Shown in pieces: positions 17,728-25,734 of a stretch of 64,000 nucleotides of DNA; position 1 is the stretch's first letter, and the number at the start of each line of letters is the position of its first letter. Source of the DNA: Thermohalobaculum sp039805905. Lineage in GTDB: Bacteria > Pseudomonadota > Alphaproteobacteria > Rhodobacterales > Rhodobacteraceae. The translations under genes and the position numbers were made by a program. The stretch covers positions 191,807-255,806 of the forward strand of contig JBDIVM010000007.1 of NCBI GenBank assembly GCA_039805905.1, read 5' to 3'. The notes under the pieces are model-generated. The model was not told where the DNA came from, did no database searches, and saw only the letters and a list, made by a program, of their open reading frames with translations.

Positions 17728-19878
17728 CTAGCGCAGCACCCCCTTCACCATCTCGTCCATCAGCCCAAGCAGCTCGACCGCGTGCTTCAGCGTCTTGCGC
17801 TGATCTCTGCCGAGGCGGGCGGTGTCGACCGCGTTCGAGGGCGGGATGCCGGCGGTCACATCCTCGACCTGTTGGGTCAGGACCAGGCGCAGCACCAATC
17901 CGTGGATTTCGACCAGCATTTGCGCATCGGTGGCGCCGGCGCCCGCCGCCTCGCTGGCGCGCAGCAGACGCTCGGGCGTCGCGGTGGCCTCGACATGGTG
18001 GGCGAGGGCCATCACCCGGGCGCCGGAGACGAGGGCCAGCAGGGCGCCTCCCTTGAGGTCGGTGCGCCCCCTCTCGTCCTTGCGGAAACCGCCGAACATG
18101 CCGAGCGCGCTGCCGCGGCCGGCAGTATTCTCGGCCATCGCCCGGATCAGTACCCGGGCGCGGCCGGCGTCATCCAGCGCATGCGAGCGCAGCCGCGCCG
18201 CCAGCGCGGTGGTGCCGAGCACCGGCGCGAAGTCGAAGAAGATGTCGACATTCAGCAGGTTCTCGGGCTTCGGGTTGCCGACCCAGGCGTCGACCTGTGC
18301 GCACCATTCGGCGAGCGTCTTGCGCCAGGCGCGGTTCTTCGCCATCACGCCGCCCTTGCAGTAGGGAATGCCGGCCTCGTGCAGCAGCCGGTTCATGTGC
18401 CCGGCCCAGACCGTGAACCAGTCGTCCGCGGCGCAGAGATCGCCGGCATAGCTGTCCTCGACGATCACCGCATTGTCCTGGTCGGGCGCGAGCAGGCTCT
18501 CGCCGCGCCCGCCGGAGCCGAGCACGAGCAGGCAGTAGGCGGCCGGAGCGGGGCCGCGGCCCTCGGCGACCATGATCCGCTCGGCAAGCTCGGCCGCGCG
18601 CGCGGTCATCGCCCGGCCCTCGGCCGAGATGATCGCCGCGACCTGGCGCGCGTCGAGACCGTCGGCGAGCAGCGCCCCGGCGAGCGAGGGGAGCTCCGCC
18701 TGCACACCGGCGAGCGCCGCCGAATCCTCGGCAGCCGCGATCCGGTCGCCGAGCGAGAGGGTCGCGAGCGCCCGCTCCTGCAGGAGCGAGCGCAGCGTGA
18801 ATACGCCGCTGACCGCGCCGTCGGGGCCGGTGGCCGCAAGATAGCGCAGGCCCTTGCGGGCCATCAGCCCCAGCGCCCGGTAGAGGAAGGTATCCTGCGG
18901 CGCCGAGATGACCGGGCGGCTCATCACGTCGCTGACCGGCAGGCCCGCCGCCTCCGGCCCCCGCACGGCGATGGCATAGAGCAAGTCGCGCTCGGAGACG
19001 AAGCCGCCGCCACCCGCGGCGAGCGGCTCGACCACCAGGCAGCCGATGCCGTGCCTGCGCATGACCCGGGCCGTGTCGAGGAGCGTCGCGCCCGGAGCGA
19101 CAGTGATCGGCGGCGCGCCCATCACGTCGGCAAGGCGGTGGCGGTAGATGAAGCTGTCGATCGCCTTCTGCGCGCTGGGCAGGGCGGCGGTGGCGCCGGC
19201 GAAGTCGGGCCGGTCGCCGGGGCGGGCATACCAGCCGGCAGTGTCCTGCTGCTGGACGAGCGCCGAGGCGCGGAGCTGGAACGCCTCGGCCTCGGCGAGG
19301 CTGCGCACGCCGCGCTCGCGGAGCGAGCCGATCATGGCCGCGAGGATGCGCGCGGTGACCAGCGCGTCGCCGGGCGCGGTGTGCCGGTCCGCGACCTCGA
19401 TGCCGTAGCCGAAGGCGAGCGATTCGATCGAGTGGTCGAGCCGCCCCGGCTCCAGTGCCGCGGCAAGGAGCGCGGTGTCGAGGGCGCGCGGCTCCTGCCA
19501 GTCAACGCCATGGCGCGCCGCCTCGTGCCGGAGGATGGCGAGATCGAAATGGACGCTGTGCCCGGCGACGACCGCGCCGCCGATAAAGGCGGCGAGCTGC
19601 CGGAGTGCCACGTCGGGTGCCGGCGCGCCGGCCACGTCGGCATCGGACAGCCCATGGATGCGCCGGGCGGACTCTGGGATCGGCACGCCGGGATCGACCA
19701 GCAGCTCGAGCCGGTCGCCGGTGATCTCGGTGCCGCGCATCCGCACGGCACCGATCTGCACGATCCGGTCGGAGCGCACCTCGAGGCCGGTGGTCTCGGT
19801 GTCGAGCACGATCATCTCGAGCGCCACGAGGGGCGCCGCCGGATCGATTCCTCGGTGCTGACGCGGCCGCAGGCTCAT
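17728..19878 (-). CDS. DnaQ-like exonuclease + CBS pair + DUF294 nucleotidyltransferase fusion
   Basis: A 716-residue cytosolic multidomain protein. Residues 20-185 are a DEDDh 3'-5' exonuclease: Asp26, Glu28, Asp112, His166 and Asp171 all present. A CBS-domain pair follows at about 245-365 (adenine-nucleotide sensing). Residues 400 to the end are DUF294, with the nucleotidyltransferase motif GSGGRGESLLAPDQDNA and the DUF294_C helical part. Stand-alone CBS-DUF294 proteins are linked to acetate and cation-acetate symporter loci, and the nearby symporter genes fit that. Its start overlaps the stop of the next upstream gene by four bases. The substrate nucleotidylated, possibly a protein, is unknown; the exonuclease fusion is a known architecture in this group. 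Confidence 0.85.
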   Translation of the reverse strand: MSLRPRQHRGIDPAAPLVALEMIVLDTETTGLEVRSDRIVQIGAVRMRGTEITGDRLELLVDPGVPIPESARRIHGLSDADVAGAPAPDVALRQLAAFIGGAVVAGHSVHFDLAILRHEAARHGVDWQEPRALDTALLAAALEPGRLDHSIESLAFGYGIEVADRHTAPGDALVTARILAAMIGSLRERGVRSLAEAEAFQLRASALVQQQDTAGWYARPGDRPDFAGATAALPSAQKAIDSFIYRHRLADVMGAPPITVAPGATLLDTARVMRRHGIGCLVVEPLAAGGGGFVSERDLLYAIAVRGPEAAGLPVSDVMSRPVISAPQDTFLYRALGLMARKGLRYLAATGPDGAVSGVFTLRSLLQERALATLSLGDRIAAAEDSAALAGVQAELPSLAGALLADGLDARQVAAIISAEGRAMTARAAELAERIMVAEGRGPAPAAYCLLVLGSGGRGESLLAPDQDNAVIVEDSYAGDLCAADDWFTVWAGHMNRLLHEAGIPYCKGGVMAKNRAWRKTLAEWCAQVDAWVGNPKPENLLNVDIFFDFAPVLGTTALAARLRSHALDDAGRARVLIRAMAENTAGRGSALGMFGGFRKDERGRTDLKGGALLALVSGARVMALAHHVEATATPERLLRASEAAGAGATDAQMLVEIHGLVLRLVLTQQVEDVTAGIPPSNAVDTARLGRDQRKTLKHAVELLGLMDEMVKGVLR

Positions 19879-20492
19879 GCGACGCCGTCCCAGGTGCGCA
19901 GCCCGGCCGCAAGGGCCGCCATGTCAGTGCGCCGCCGGAGCGCGCCCACATGCTCGATGAACCGGAACTTGACGTTGTTGGTGACCATCGGGCGGTCGAG
20001 CTCGCGGATCGTGTCCTCGACCGGGGCGAAATCCACGATCACGTTGGCGCTGAACCCGGCGATGTCCTCGACCGGGGCAGGCGGCCCGGCGAGACGGACC
20101 GCGAGCCGGCGGGCGAATTCCGCGGTGCGGTCGTCCCAGCCGCGCCCCGACCGGTGCTCGGGCAGCGGATGGCATGCGATCACCGCGCCGTATAGTCGCG
20201 GCCAGACCGCGGCGGGGACGGGGCCGTGCGGCCGGAGATCACCCTCGGCGATGAGCAGGAGGTCCTGCGCCGCAGCGGCAAAGCCCTCCCACTTGCAGCG
20301 CTCCATACCCCGTCCGAAGCCCGCGTCCTGCATCAGCCGCGGGCCCATCGTTCCCGACCGGGCGCGGATATAGGAATAGCTCGATCCCTGGGCGAGATAG
20401 GCGGCCCCCTCGCCGGTCGCGGCGACGAGGTCGGAAACTGCCGAGACGCGGCGGCGCCCGAGGCCGAGCGTGAGTGCCCTGAAGATGTTCAT
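19875..20492 (-). CDS. Uncharacterised protein coupled to the exonuclease/DUF294 gene
   Basis: A 205-residue soluble protein rich in alanine and arginine without signal peptide or membrane helices. I recognise it only as a protein commonly encoded before the exonuclease-CBS-DUF294 gene in Rhodobacterales. Features include a conserved-looking Gly-rich YIRARSGTMG stretch near residue 40 and a DFAPVEDTIREL segment near 160. The ATGA overlap with the downstream gene indicates translational coupling, so the two should act together. No catalytic motif can be named. Confidence 0.7.
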   Translation of the reverse strand: MNIFRALTLGLGRRRVSAVSDLVAATGEGAAYLAQGSSYSYIRARSGTMGPRLMQDAGFGRGMERCKWEGFAAAAQDLLLIAEGDLRPHGPVPAAVWPRLYGAVIACHPLPEHRSGRGWDDRTAEFARRLAVRLAGPPAPVEDIAGFSANVIVDFAPVEDTIRELDRPMVTNNVKFRFIEHVGALRRRTDMAALAAGLRTWDGVA

Positions 20493-20819
20493 CGCCGAAT
20501 GCCTGCCTGCATCTCGCCCGCGGTGTCAACCGGCTGGCCGGTCTGACCCGGAGCGGGCGGCTTCGGATGGCGCTCCCGCAAGCCGTTACCGCCGCCCTCT
20601 CGGGCGAATGATTGACATCAACCCGGAATTCGCGTTTTAATCAATCGTCTGTCCCGGAAAACAACCAAAACGGGTCAGATGCCCGTCGAACAGACATGGG
20701 TTCCGGACAGCGCTCCGACCCACGGCTGGCGTCGGAACTGGGTCTGGGGGGCTCGAGAAGATTGAGTGTTGCTCGGCGTAAGGCCTCCCGTCGTAAACAA
20801 TGGTCTGGGAGGCTTGGCA
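20493..20819. other. Divergent intergenic region, 327 bp
   Basis: Separates the minus-strand uncharacterised gene from the plus-strand symporter operon. It holds a probable plus-strand promoter at 20612-20640 (separate entry) and a leader of about 170 nt. I see no convincing gene in it. Confidence 0.6.
20612..20640 (+). promoter_or_regulatory. Sigma-70-type promoter for the symporter operon
   Basis: TTGACA at 20612-20617, a 17-base spacer and TTTTAA at 20635-20640 (or TTTAAT with an 18-base spacer). It points at the two-gene symporter operon and would give a 5' leader of roughly 170 nt. Confidence 0.5.
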
Positions 20820-21086
20820 ATGTCCGACAGCATTTCCCCGGAACAGGCGGCGGCACACTGGGCGAAGACAAGGACGCTCATGTGGACATGCCTGATCCTC
20901 TGGGCGGTCTTCTCGTTCGTCATCCACATGTTCGTGAGTGCCCTCAACGGGATCACTTTTATCGGTTTCCCGCTCGGCTTCTACATGGCTGCGCAGGGAT
21001 CGCTGATCGTCTTCGTCCTGCTGATCTTCTGGTTTGCAGCCAGGCAGAACGCGATCGACGAGGAATTCGGCGCGGCCGAGGATTGA
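20820..21086 (+). CDS. DUF4212 small subunit of a sodium:solute symporter
   Basis: An 88-residue membrane protein with two hydrophobic helices (LMWTCLILWAVFSFVIHMF and LGFYMAAQGSLIVFVLLIFW). It matches the DUF4212 family, the small partner of VC_2705-type sodium:solute symporters, and its gene lies 13 bp before the large subunit. The ATG at 20820 follows a GGGAGG ribosome binding site. Membership in a two-subunit permease is inferred from family knowledge and operon position. The charged N-terminal 20 residues (HWAKTRTL) are cytoplasmic-like. Confidence 0.85.
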   Translation: MSDSISPEQAAAHWAKTRTLMWTCLILWAVFSFVIHMFVSALNGITFIGFPLGFYMAAQGSLIVFVLLIFWFAARQNAIDEEFGAAED

Positions 21087-21099
21087 GGGAGAAGCACTC

Positions 21100-22995
21100 A
21101 TGGCACTCAAGATGCAGGGCGATTTCACCGATAACCTCGGCAAGATCTACGGGATCTATGTCGGGGGGTTCGCGGCCTTCGTCATCGCGATGGCGATCCT
21201 GGAACAGCTCGGATTGCCGCCGAAGTTCATCCTCTGGGCCTACATGGCCCTGACCATCTTCGTCTACGCCTTCATCGGCATCCTGTCGCGCACCAGCCAG
21301 GTCTCGGAATACTATGTCGCCGGGCGCAAAGTGCCGGCGGTCTACAACGGCATGGCGACCGGCGCCGACTGGATGTCGGGGGCGAGCTTCGTCGGCATGG
21401 CCGGCTCGCTCTATGTGCTGGGTTACGACGGGCTCGCCTTCGTGCTGGGCTGGACCGGCGGCTATGTGCTGGTGGCGGTGCTGCTGGCGCCCTACCTGCG
21501 CAAGTTCGGCGCCTATACCATCCCGGACTTCCTCGGCACCCGCTACGGCGGCAACCTGCCGCGGATCCTTGGCATCATCGTGCTGTTCTGCTGCTCGTTC
21601 ACCTATGTGACGGCGCAGGTCTATGCCTCGGGCATCATCGCCTCGCAGTTCCTCGGCATCGACTTCAACATCGCGGTGTTCGCGGGGCTGGCCGGTATCC
21701 TGGTCTGCTCGATGCTGGGCGGGATGCGGGCGGTGACCTGGACCCAGGTCGCGCAGTACATCATCCTGATCGTGGCCTATCTGGTGCCGGTGATCTGGAT
21801 GTCGCAGGTCAGGACCGGCGTGCCGATCCCGCAGCTGATGTACGGCTCTGTGCTCGGCGACATCACGACGATGGAGCAGCAGCTCATCGCGGCGGGCGAG
21901 TCGATCAAGCCGCATGTGCAGGCCTTCAGCAACTACACGCCGCGCGACTACTTCTTCCTGATCTTCTGCCTGATGGTCGGGACCGCGTCGCTGCCGCACA
22001 TCCTGATGCGCTACTTCACCACGCCGACGGTGCGCGAGGCGCGGAAGTCGGTGGCCTGGTCGCTGTTCTTCATCTTCCTGCTCTACTTCACGGCGCCGTC
22101 CTATGCGGCCTTCGCGAAGTTCAACGTGATGAGCCTGTTCACCGCGTCCGGCGGCACCACGCTGGCCTTCGAGAACATTCCGGAATGGATGTTCCGCTGG
22201 GGATCGATCGAGGGCCATACGCTGGTCCAGATCTGCGGCGAGAAGGCGGTGTCGCTCGAGGCCGTGCGGGCGGCCTGCGAGGCCAAGGGACTGACCGGCG
22301 GCTTCAACTTCACCGAGCTGAAGCTGAACAACGACATGATCGTGCTCTCGACGCCCGAGATCGCGGGGATGCCGTGGTTCGTGGTCGGTCTGGTCGGGGC
22401 GGGCGGCTTCGCCGCGGCGCTCTCGACGGCGGACGGGCTGCTGCTCGCCATCGCCAATGCGCTCAGCCACGACGTCTACTACAAGATGATCGACCCGAAT
22501 GCCGACACCAAGCACCGGCTGATGGTCGCCAAGGTCATTCTTGTCCTGGTCGCGATCCTGGCGGCGCTGCTGGCCCGGACCAAGCCCTCGGATATCCTCT
22601 CGATGGTGTCCTGGGCGTTCTCGATCGCCGCGGCGGGCCTCTTCGCGCCGCTGGTGCTGGGAGTCTGGGACTCGCGGACCAACCGGACCGGCGCGATCTG
22701 CGGCATGATCGCGGGCTTCGGGCTGACGATGTACTACCTGATCGGCAACGTCTACGGGTTCGATTTCCAGAAGGGCACCGGGGACGAGATCGCCTGGCTG
22801 AAGGGCGTCTTTACCGACAAGCCCGACGACAAGGGCGTCGCGTCGATCTCTTCCGGCATCTTCGGCGTGCCGGCGGCGTTCATCGTCACCTGGGTCGTAT
22901 CCCGGATGACGGCAGCGCCTAGCGCCGAGATGCAGAACTTCATCAACCGTCTGCGCGTGCCGCGCGGCGGGCAGCTGATGGAGCAGAAACACTGA
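21100..22995 (+). CDS. Sodium:solute symporter, VC_2705/ActP-like large subunit
   Basis: A 631-residue permease of the sodium:solute symporter family with about 13 helices. It has GADWMSGASFVGMAGSLYV near residue 85 and VVGLVGAGGFAAALSTADG near 430, both characteristic of the SSS core. A polar insertion of about 60 residues lies near 350-415. The subfamily is ActP-like and is thought to take up acetate or other short monocarboxylates with Na+. The gene follows its DUF4212 subunit by 13 bp. The nearby CBS-DUF294 gene is a typical companion. A strong intrinsic terminator ends the operon. Substrate not proved from sequence. Confidence 0.88.
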   Translation: MALKMQGDFTDNLGKIYGIYVGGFAAFVIAMAILEQLGLPPKFILWAYMALTIFVYAFIGILSRTSQVSEYYVAGRKVPAVYNGMATGADWMSGASFVGMAGSLYVLGYDGLAFVLGWTGGYVLVAVLLAPYLRKFGAYTIPDFLGTRYGGNLPRILGIIVLFCCSFTYVTAQVYASGIIASQFLGIDFNIAVFAGLAGILVCSMLGGMRAVTWTQVAQYIILIVAYLVPVIWMSQVRTGVPIPQLMYGSVLGDITTMEQQLIAAGESIKPHVQAFSNYTPRDYFFLIFCLMVGTASLPHILMRYFTTPTVREARKSVAWSLFFIFLLYFTAPSYAAFAKFNVMSLFTASGGTTLAFENIPEWMFRWGSIEGHTLVQICGEKAVSLEAVRAACEAKGLTGGFNFTELKLNNDMIVLSTPEIAGMPWFVVGLVGAGGFAAALSTADGLLLAIANALSHDVYYKMIDPNADTKHRLMVAKVILVLVAILAALLARTKPSDILSMVSWAFSIAAAGLFAPLVLGVWDSRTNRTGAICGMIAGFGLTMYYLIGNVYGFDFQKGTGDEIAWLKGVFTDKPDDKGVASISSGIFGVPAAFIVTWVVSRMTAAPSAEMQNFINRLRVPRGGQLMEQKH

Positions 22996-23017
22996 GCGCA
23001 GGCTCACTGACATCGAC

Positions 23018-23057
23018 GCAGGGCCCCGGGCAGCGCCTCGGGGCCCTGCATCTTTTT
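23018..23057 (+). terminator. Rho-independent terminator after the symporter gene
   Basis: A perfect 11-bp stem (GCAGGGCCCCG at 23018-23028 paired with 23039-23049), a 10-base loop, and ATCTTTTT after it. It lies 22 bp past the symporter stop and separates it from the small membrane protein gene that follows. Confidence 0.88.
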
Positions 23058-23074
23058 GCGGGCGGAGGCGACGG

Positions 23075-23491
23075 GTGGATTCGCTGAGTTTCCGCGCCAT
23101 CCTGATCCTTGCCGGGGCTTTCCTGCTGTGCTTCGCGGTGTTCGCGACCCTGGGTCTGCCAATCGCAGAGGGGGGCGAACGGATCGACTCGACGGTCATC
23201 GCGACACTTGCTGCAGGTGCCTACAGCCTGGCGTCGCTGGCGGCGATCGTGCTTGCCCGGGGCGTACTGGGACTCTTCGTCGATTTCTCCCGCCCGATCG
23301 CCTTCTTCCGGGCACTGGCGGGAGTCACGGACCCGTTCATGGCGCTGTTCGCGCCGCTGACGCCGGGCTTCCTGGTCGAGCAGATGCGGCCGTTCTACGC
23401 CGCCTTCTGCCTCTACTTCATCAAGATGCTGATCTTCGGCGGCTTCGGCGCGCCGCCGCCCTGGATATTCATCCTGATCGCGTTCGGATAG
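23075..23491 (+). CDS. Small membrane protein, unknown
   Basis: A 138-residue protein with four likely hydrophobic segments (residues about 8-28, 42-65, 75-95 and 108-136) and few charged residues. The start is GTG at 23075, 17 bp after the terminator hairpin. I do not recognise a family. It lies downstream of the symporter and upstream of another small membrane gene on the same strand, so it might be part of a transport or membrane-linked group, but nothing in it shows a function. Confidence 0.6.
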   Translation: MDSLSFRAILILAGAFLLCFAVFATLGLPIAEGGERIDSTVIATLAAGAYSLASLAAIVLARGVLGLFVDFSRPIAFFRALAGVTDPFMALFAPLTPGFLVEQMRPFYAAFCLYFIKMLIFGGFGAPPPWIFILIAFG

Positions 23492-23552
23492 GCTGGCGCA
23501 TGCGGGGGGCGCTCTCCCCGAGTCGCGGTCTCGGGCAGGCTATGCCACCGGG

Positions 23553-23933
23553 GTGCAGATGGAACAGATCAGGCGGCTGGCATCGATCGTGGTCTGGCGC
23601 GGCTTCGGTTTCTGCTGGCTGGCGATCGCGGCCGCCATGTCCGGGCTGATCTTCGACCTGTCGCTGGCGTGCCGGACCGGCGCGCTCCTGGGAATCGTGG
23701 TCGCGCTGGCGCTCCAGCTCCGCGCCGAGACCTATCACCGCGTCAAGCGGATCAGCGAGACCGAGGTGTGGACCCTGCTGGCCGAGGAGGCGCGGCCGCC
23801 GAAGGAACTCGCCCGCCGGATGATCGTGCCGGCGATGCGCGACGAGCTCAGGGAGAAGGCGCTCTACTCGGCGGTGATGGGCGGCGGGCTGTTCGCGATC
23901 TCGTTTGCGCTGCGCATGCTGTATTCATGGTGA
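23553..23933 (+). CDS. Small membrane protein with cytosolic helix, unknown
   Basis: A 126-residue protein with hydrophobic segments at about 17-34, 41-55 and 108-122 around a charged, helical middle (RISETEVWTLLAEEARPPKELARRM). The start could be GTG 23553 or ATG 23559, six bases apart. It overlaps the convergent receiver gene by nine bases at the 3' end. No family recognised. Similar sequences occur downstream of symporter loci in related bacteria, as far as I remember, but I assign no function. Confidence 0.6.
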   Translation: MQMEQIRRLASIVVWRGFGFCWLAIAAAMSGLIFDLSLACRTGALLGIVVALALQLRAETYHRVKRISETEVWTLLAEEARPPKELARRMIVPAMRDELREKALYSAVMGGGLFAISFALRMLYSW

Positions 23934-25199
23934 GCCGGCGGCGGGGCGGAGCAGCCGGGCAATCAGCTCGTAGAACTCCGCGACCACGATCGGTTTGACC
24001 AGATAGGCGTCCATCCCGGCGGCGATCGCGCGGTCGCGGTCGAGCGGGCGGGCATGGGCGGTCAGGGCGACGATGGCGACCCGGTTCCCGGTGGTCTCCG
24101 CGGCGCGGATCTGCCGGGTGGCGGCGATGCCTCCGAGGACGGGCATCTGCAGGTCCATGAGGATCAGGTCGGCCGGCCGGTGGACATGCTCGGCGATCGC
24201 TTCGCGGCCGTTGGCGGCGGTGGCTATCCCGGCGCCGGTCGGTGTGAGCAGCGCACGCAGGAGCGCCTGGTTGGTCGCGGCGTCCTCGGCGATCAGGATG
24301 CGCCGGCCGGAAAGGTCGGGCAGAGGAACAGCGGCGCCTGTCGCAGTGCGCCTGGCGGTGGCGGGTCCGCGCGGTGGCAGCAGCCCTTCGAGCCCGTCGC
24401 AGAGGCGGCGCCAGGGCAGCGGCAGGCGGATGACCGCATCGAATGTGCCCTGATCCGGGACGCCGCCGTCGGTCACGAAGGTGATGCGGGGCGCGGCGAA
24501 CAGCGGGTCGCCCCGCAGGCGGGCAGCGAGATCGGCAGCGCCGTCTGCCGGCACGAGCCGCGCATCGATCACCACCTCGCCGAACGGGCTGCCCCGTTCC
24601 GCGGCCCCGCGCGCGATCTCGATGGCCGCGCCGGCCGAGCCGGCGAATTCCACGTCGAGGCCGAGCGCGGCGAGCGAACCGCGGCAGCGCGCCGGATCGA
24701 TGAGCAGGTCGCGCAGGATCAGCACATGCCGGTCCGGCGCACCCTGCCGGGCCGGTACCGGCTGGAGCGCGCAGGGCAGGTGCGCCAGCAGCGCCTCCGA
24801 TCCGTCGCCGCGGCGGACTGTCTCGATTGCAGATGCCAGCCGGGCAAGCCCCCCCGACCACAGATCCGCGAGCGCGACCCGGGTGCCGGAGCGCGCTCCC
24901 GGGGCGCGGACAATCTCGAGGATGAGGCCCGCGGACTGCGGGCCTTCCTGGTGCCAGAACGCCAGACCGAATCCGCGGGCGTCGCCCGCCTCGATGCTGC
25001 GGGCAAGTCCCTGCCCGAGGGCTTCGCCAAGGGCCGGGCCGTCGATGTCGATCTGCTCAGGCAGCCGGCCGTCGACATGGGTCGACAGATGAAGGCCCTT
25101 GCGGAAGGCGGTGACCGCAATCCGGGCCACCGCATCGCCAATCAGTCTTTCGGGGCGCGGTTGCTGGGCAACCGGCGCCTTGGAGCGCCCATCCGGCAT
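23925..25199 (-). CDS. Degenerate kinase-like protein with C-terminal receiver domain
   Basis: A 424-residue protein. The last 125 residues are an intact response-regulator receiver: acidic pair in ILIAEDAATNQ, phosphorylatable Asp in LILMDLQMP, Thr in ALTAH and Lys in LVKPI. The middle (about 150-270) looks like a second, decayed receiver (ILRDLLIDP, no clear Asp-Lys set). The N-terminus resembles a histidine-kinase ATPase remnant without N or G boxes and with no His-box. It may be a phosphotransfer sink or scaffold, or a decayed hybrid kinase. The ATG at 25199 lies in an A+T-rich intergenic stretch that could be its promoter. No partner kinase is nearby. Confidence 0.75.
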   Translation of the reverse strand: MPDGRSKAPVAQQPRPERLIGDAVARIAVTAFRKGLHLSTHVDGRLPEQIDIDGPALGEALGQGLARSIEAGDARGFGLAFWHQEGPQSAGLILEIVRAPGARSGTRVALADLWSGGLARLASAIETVRRGDGSEALLAHLPCALQPVPARQGAPDRHVLILRDLLIDPARCRGSLAALGLDVEFAGSAGAAIEIARGAAERGSPFGEVVIDARLVPADGAADLAARLRGDPLFAAPRITFVTDGGVPDQGTFDAVIRLPLPWRRLCDGLEGLLPPRGPATARRTATGAAVPLPDLSGRRILIAEDAATNQALLRALLTPTGAGIATAANGREAIAEHVHRPADLILMDLQMPVLGGIAATRQIRAAETTGNRVAIVALTAHARPLDRDRAIAAGMDAYLVKPIVVAEFYELIARLLRPAAGSP

Positions 25200-25311
25200 G
25201 CGTTTTCCCGCTCATTAATTATGCAGCGGACGATGTAGTCCTTCTTATTACCGGCATTGATAACCGAAGCGACTCTGAAGGGAAAGGCAGATATCCGGGG
25301 CATTCCCGGGA

Positions 25312-25710
25312 TCACAACCAATTGAGCAGCAGCGGGATCAGCGGCTTGTCCGCCGGCGGCATCGGATAGGCGCCGAGATCGCGCGGCCTGACCCAGGCCA
25401 GCTGCTGGCCCTCCTGGGCCGATGCCACCCCCTGCCACTTCCGGCAGGCGTAGAGCGGCATGAGCAGATGAAAGTCCTCGTAGGAATGGCTGGCGAAGGC
25501 GAGCGGCGCCAGGCAGCTCGCCCAGGTGCCGATGCCCAGTTCCTCGGAGAGCTCGCGGATCAGGCAGGCCTCGGGCGTCTCGTCCGGCTCGACCTTGCCG
25601 CCGGGGAATTCCCAGAGGCCGGCCATCGGCTTGCCTTCGGGGCGCCGGGCGAGGAGCACCCTGCCGTCCGGGTCGATCAGCGCGACCGCCGCGACCAGGA
25701 CGAGCCTCAC
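25312..25710 (-). CDS. mutT: 8-oxo-dGTP diphosphatase, MutT type
   Basis: A 132-residue NUDIX hydrolase. The Nudix box occupies residues 37-60 (GGKVEPDETPEACL, then RELSEELGI) and is complete. MutT-type features around it (LLARRPEGKPMAGLWEFPGG) favour removal of oxidised guanine nucleotides from the pool. The start is GTG at 25710, giving MRLVLVAAVAL. It is the third gene of the ppiC-argJ-mutT operon, 24 bp after argJ. The same arrangement is common in Rhodobacterales. Confidence 0.88.
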   Translation of the reverse strand: MRLVLVAAVALIDPDGRVLLARRPEGKPMAGLWEFPGGKVEPDETPEACLIRELSEELGIGTWASCLAPLAFASHSYEDFHLLMPLYACRKWQGVASAQEGQQLAWVRPRDLGAYPMPPADKPLIPLLLNWL

Positions 25711-25734
25711 TTGCGGGGCCTCACGAACCGCGTC

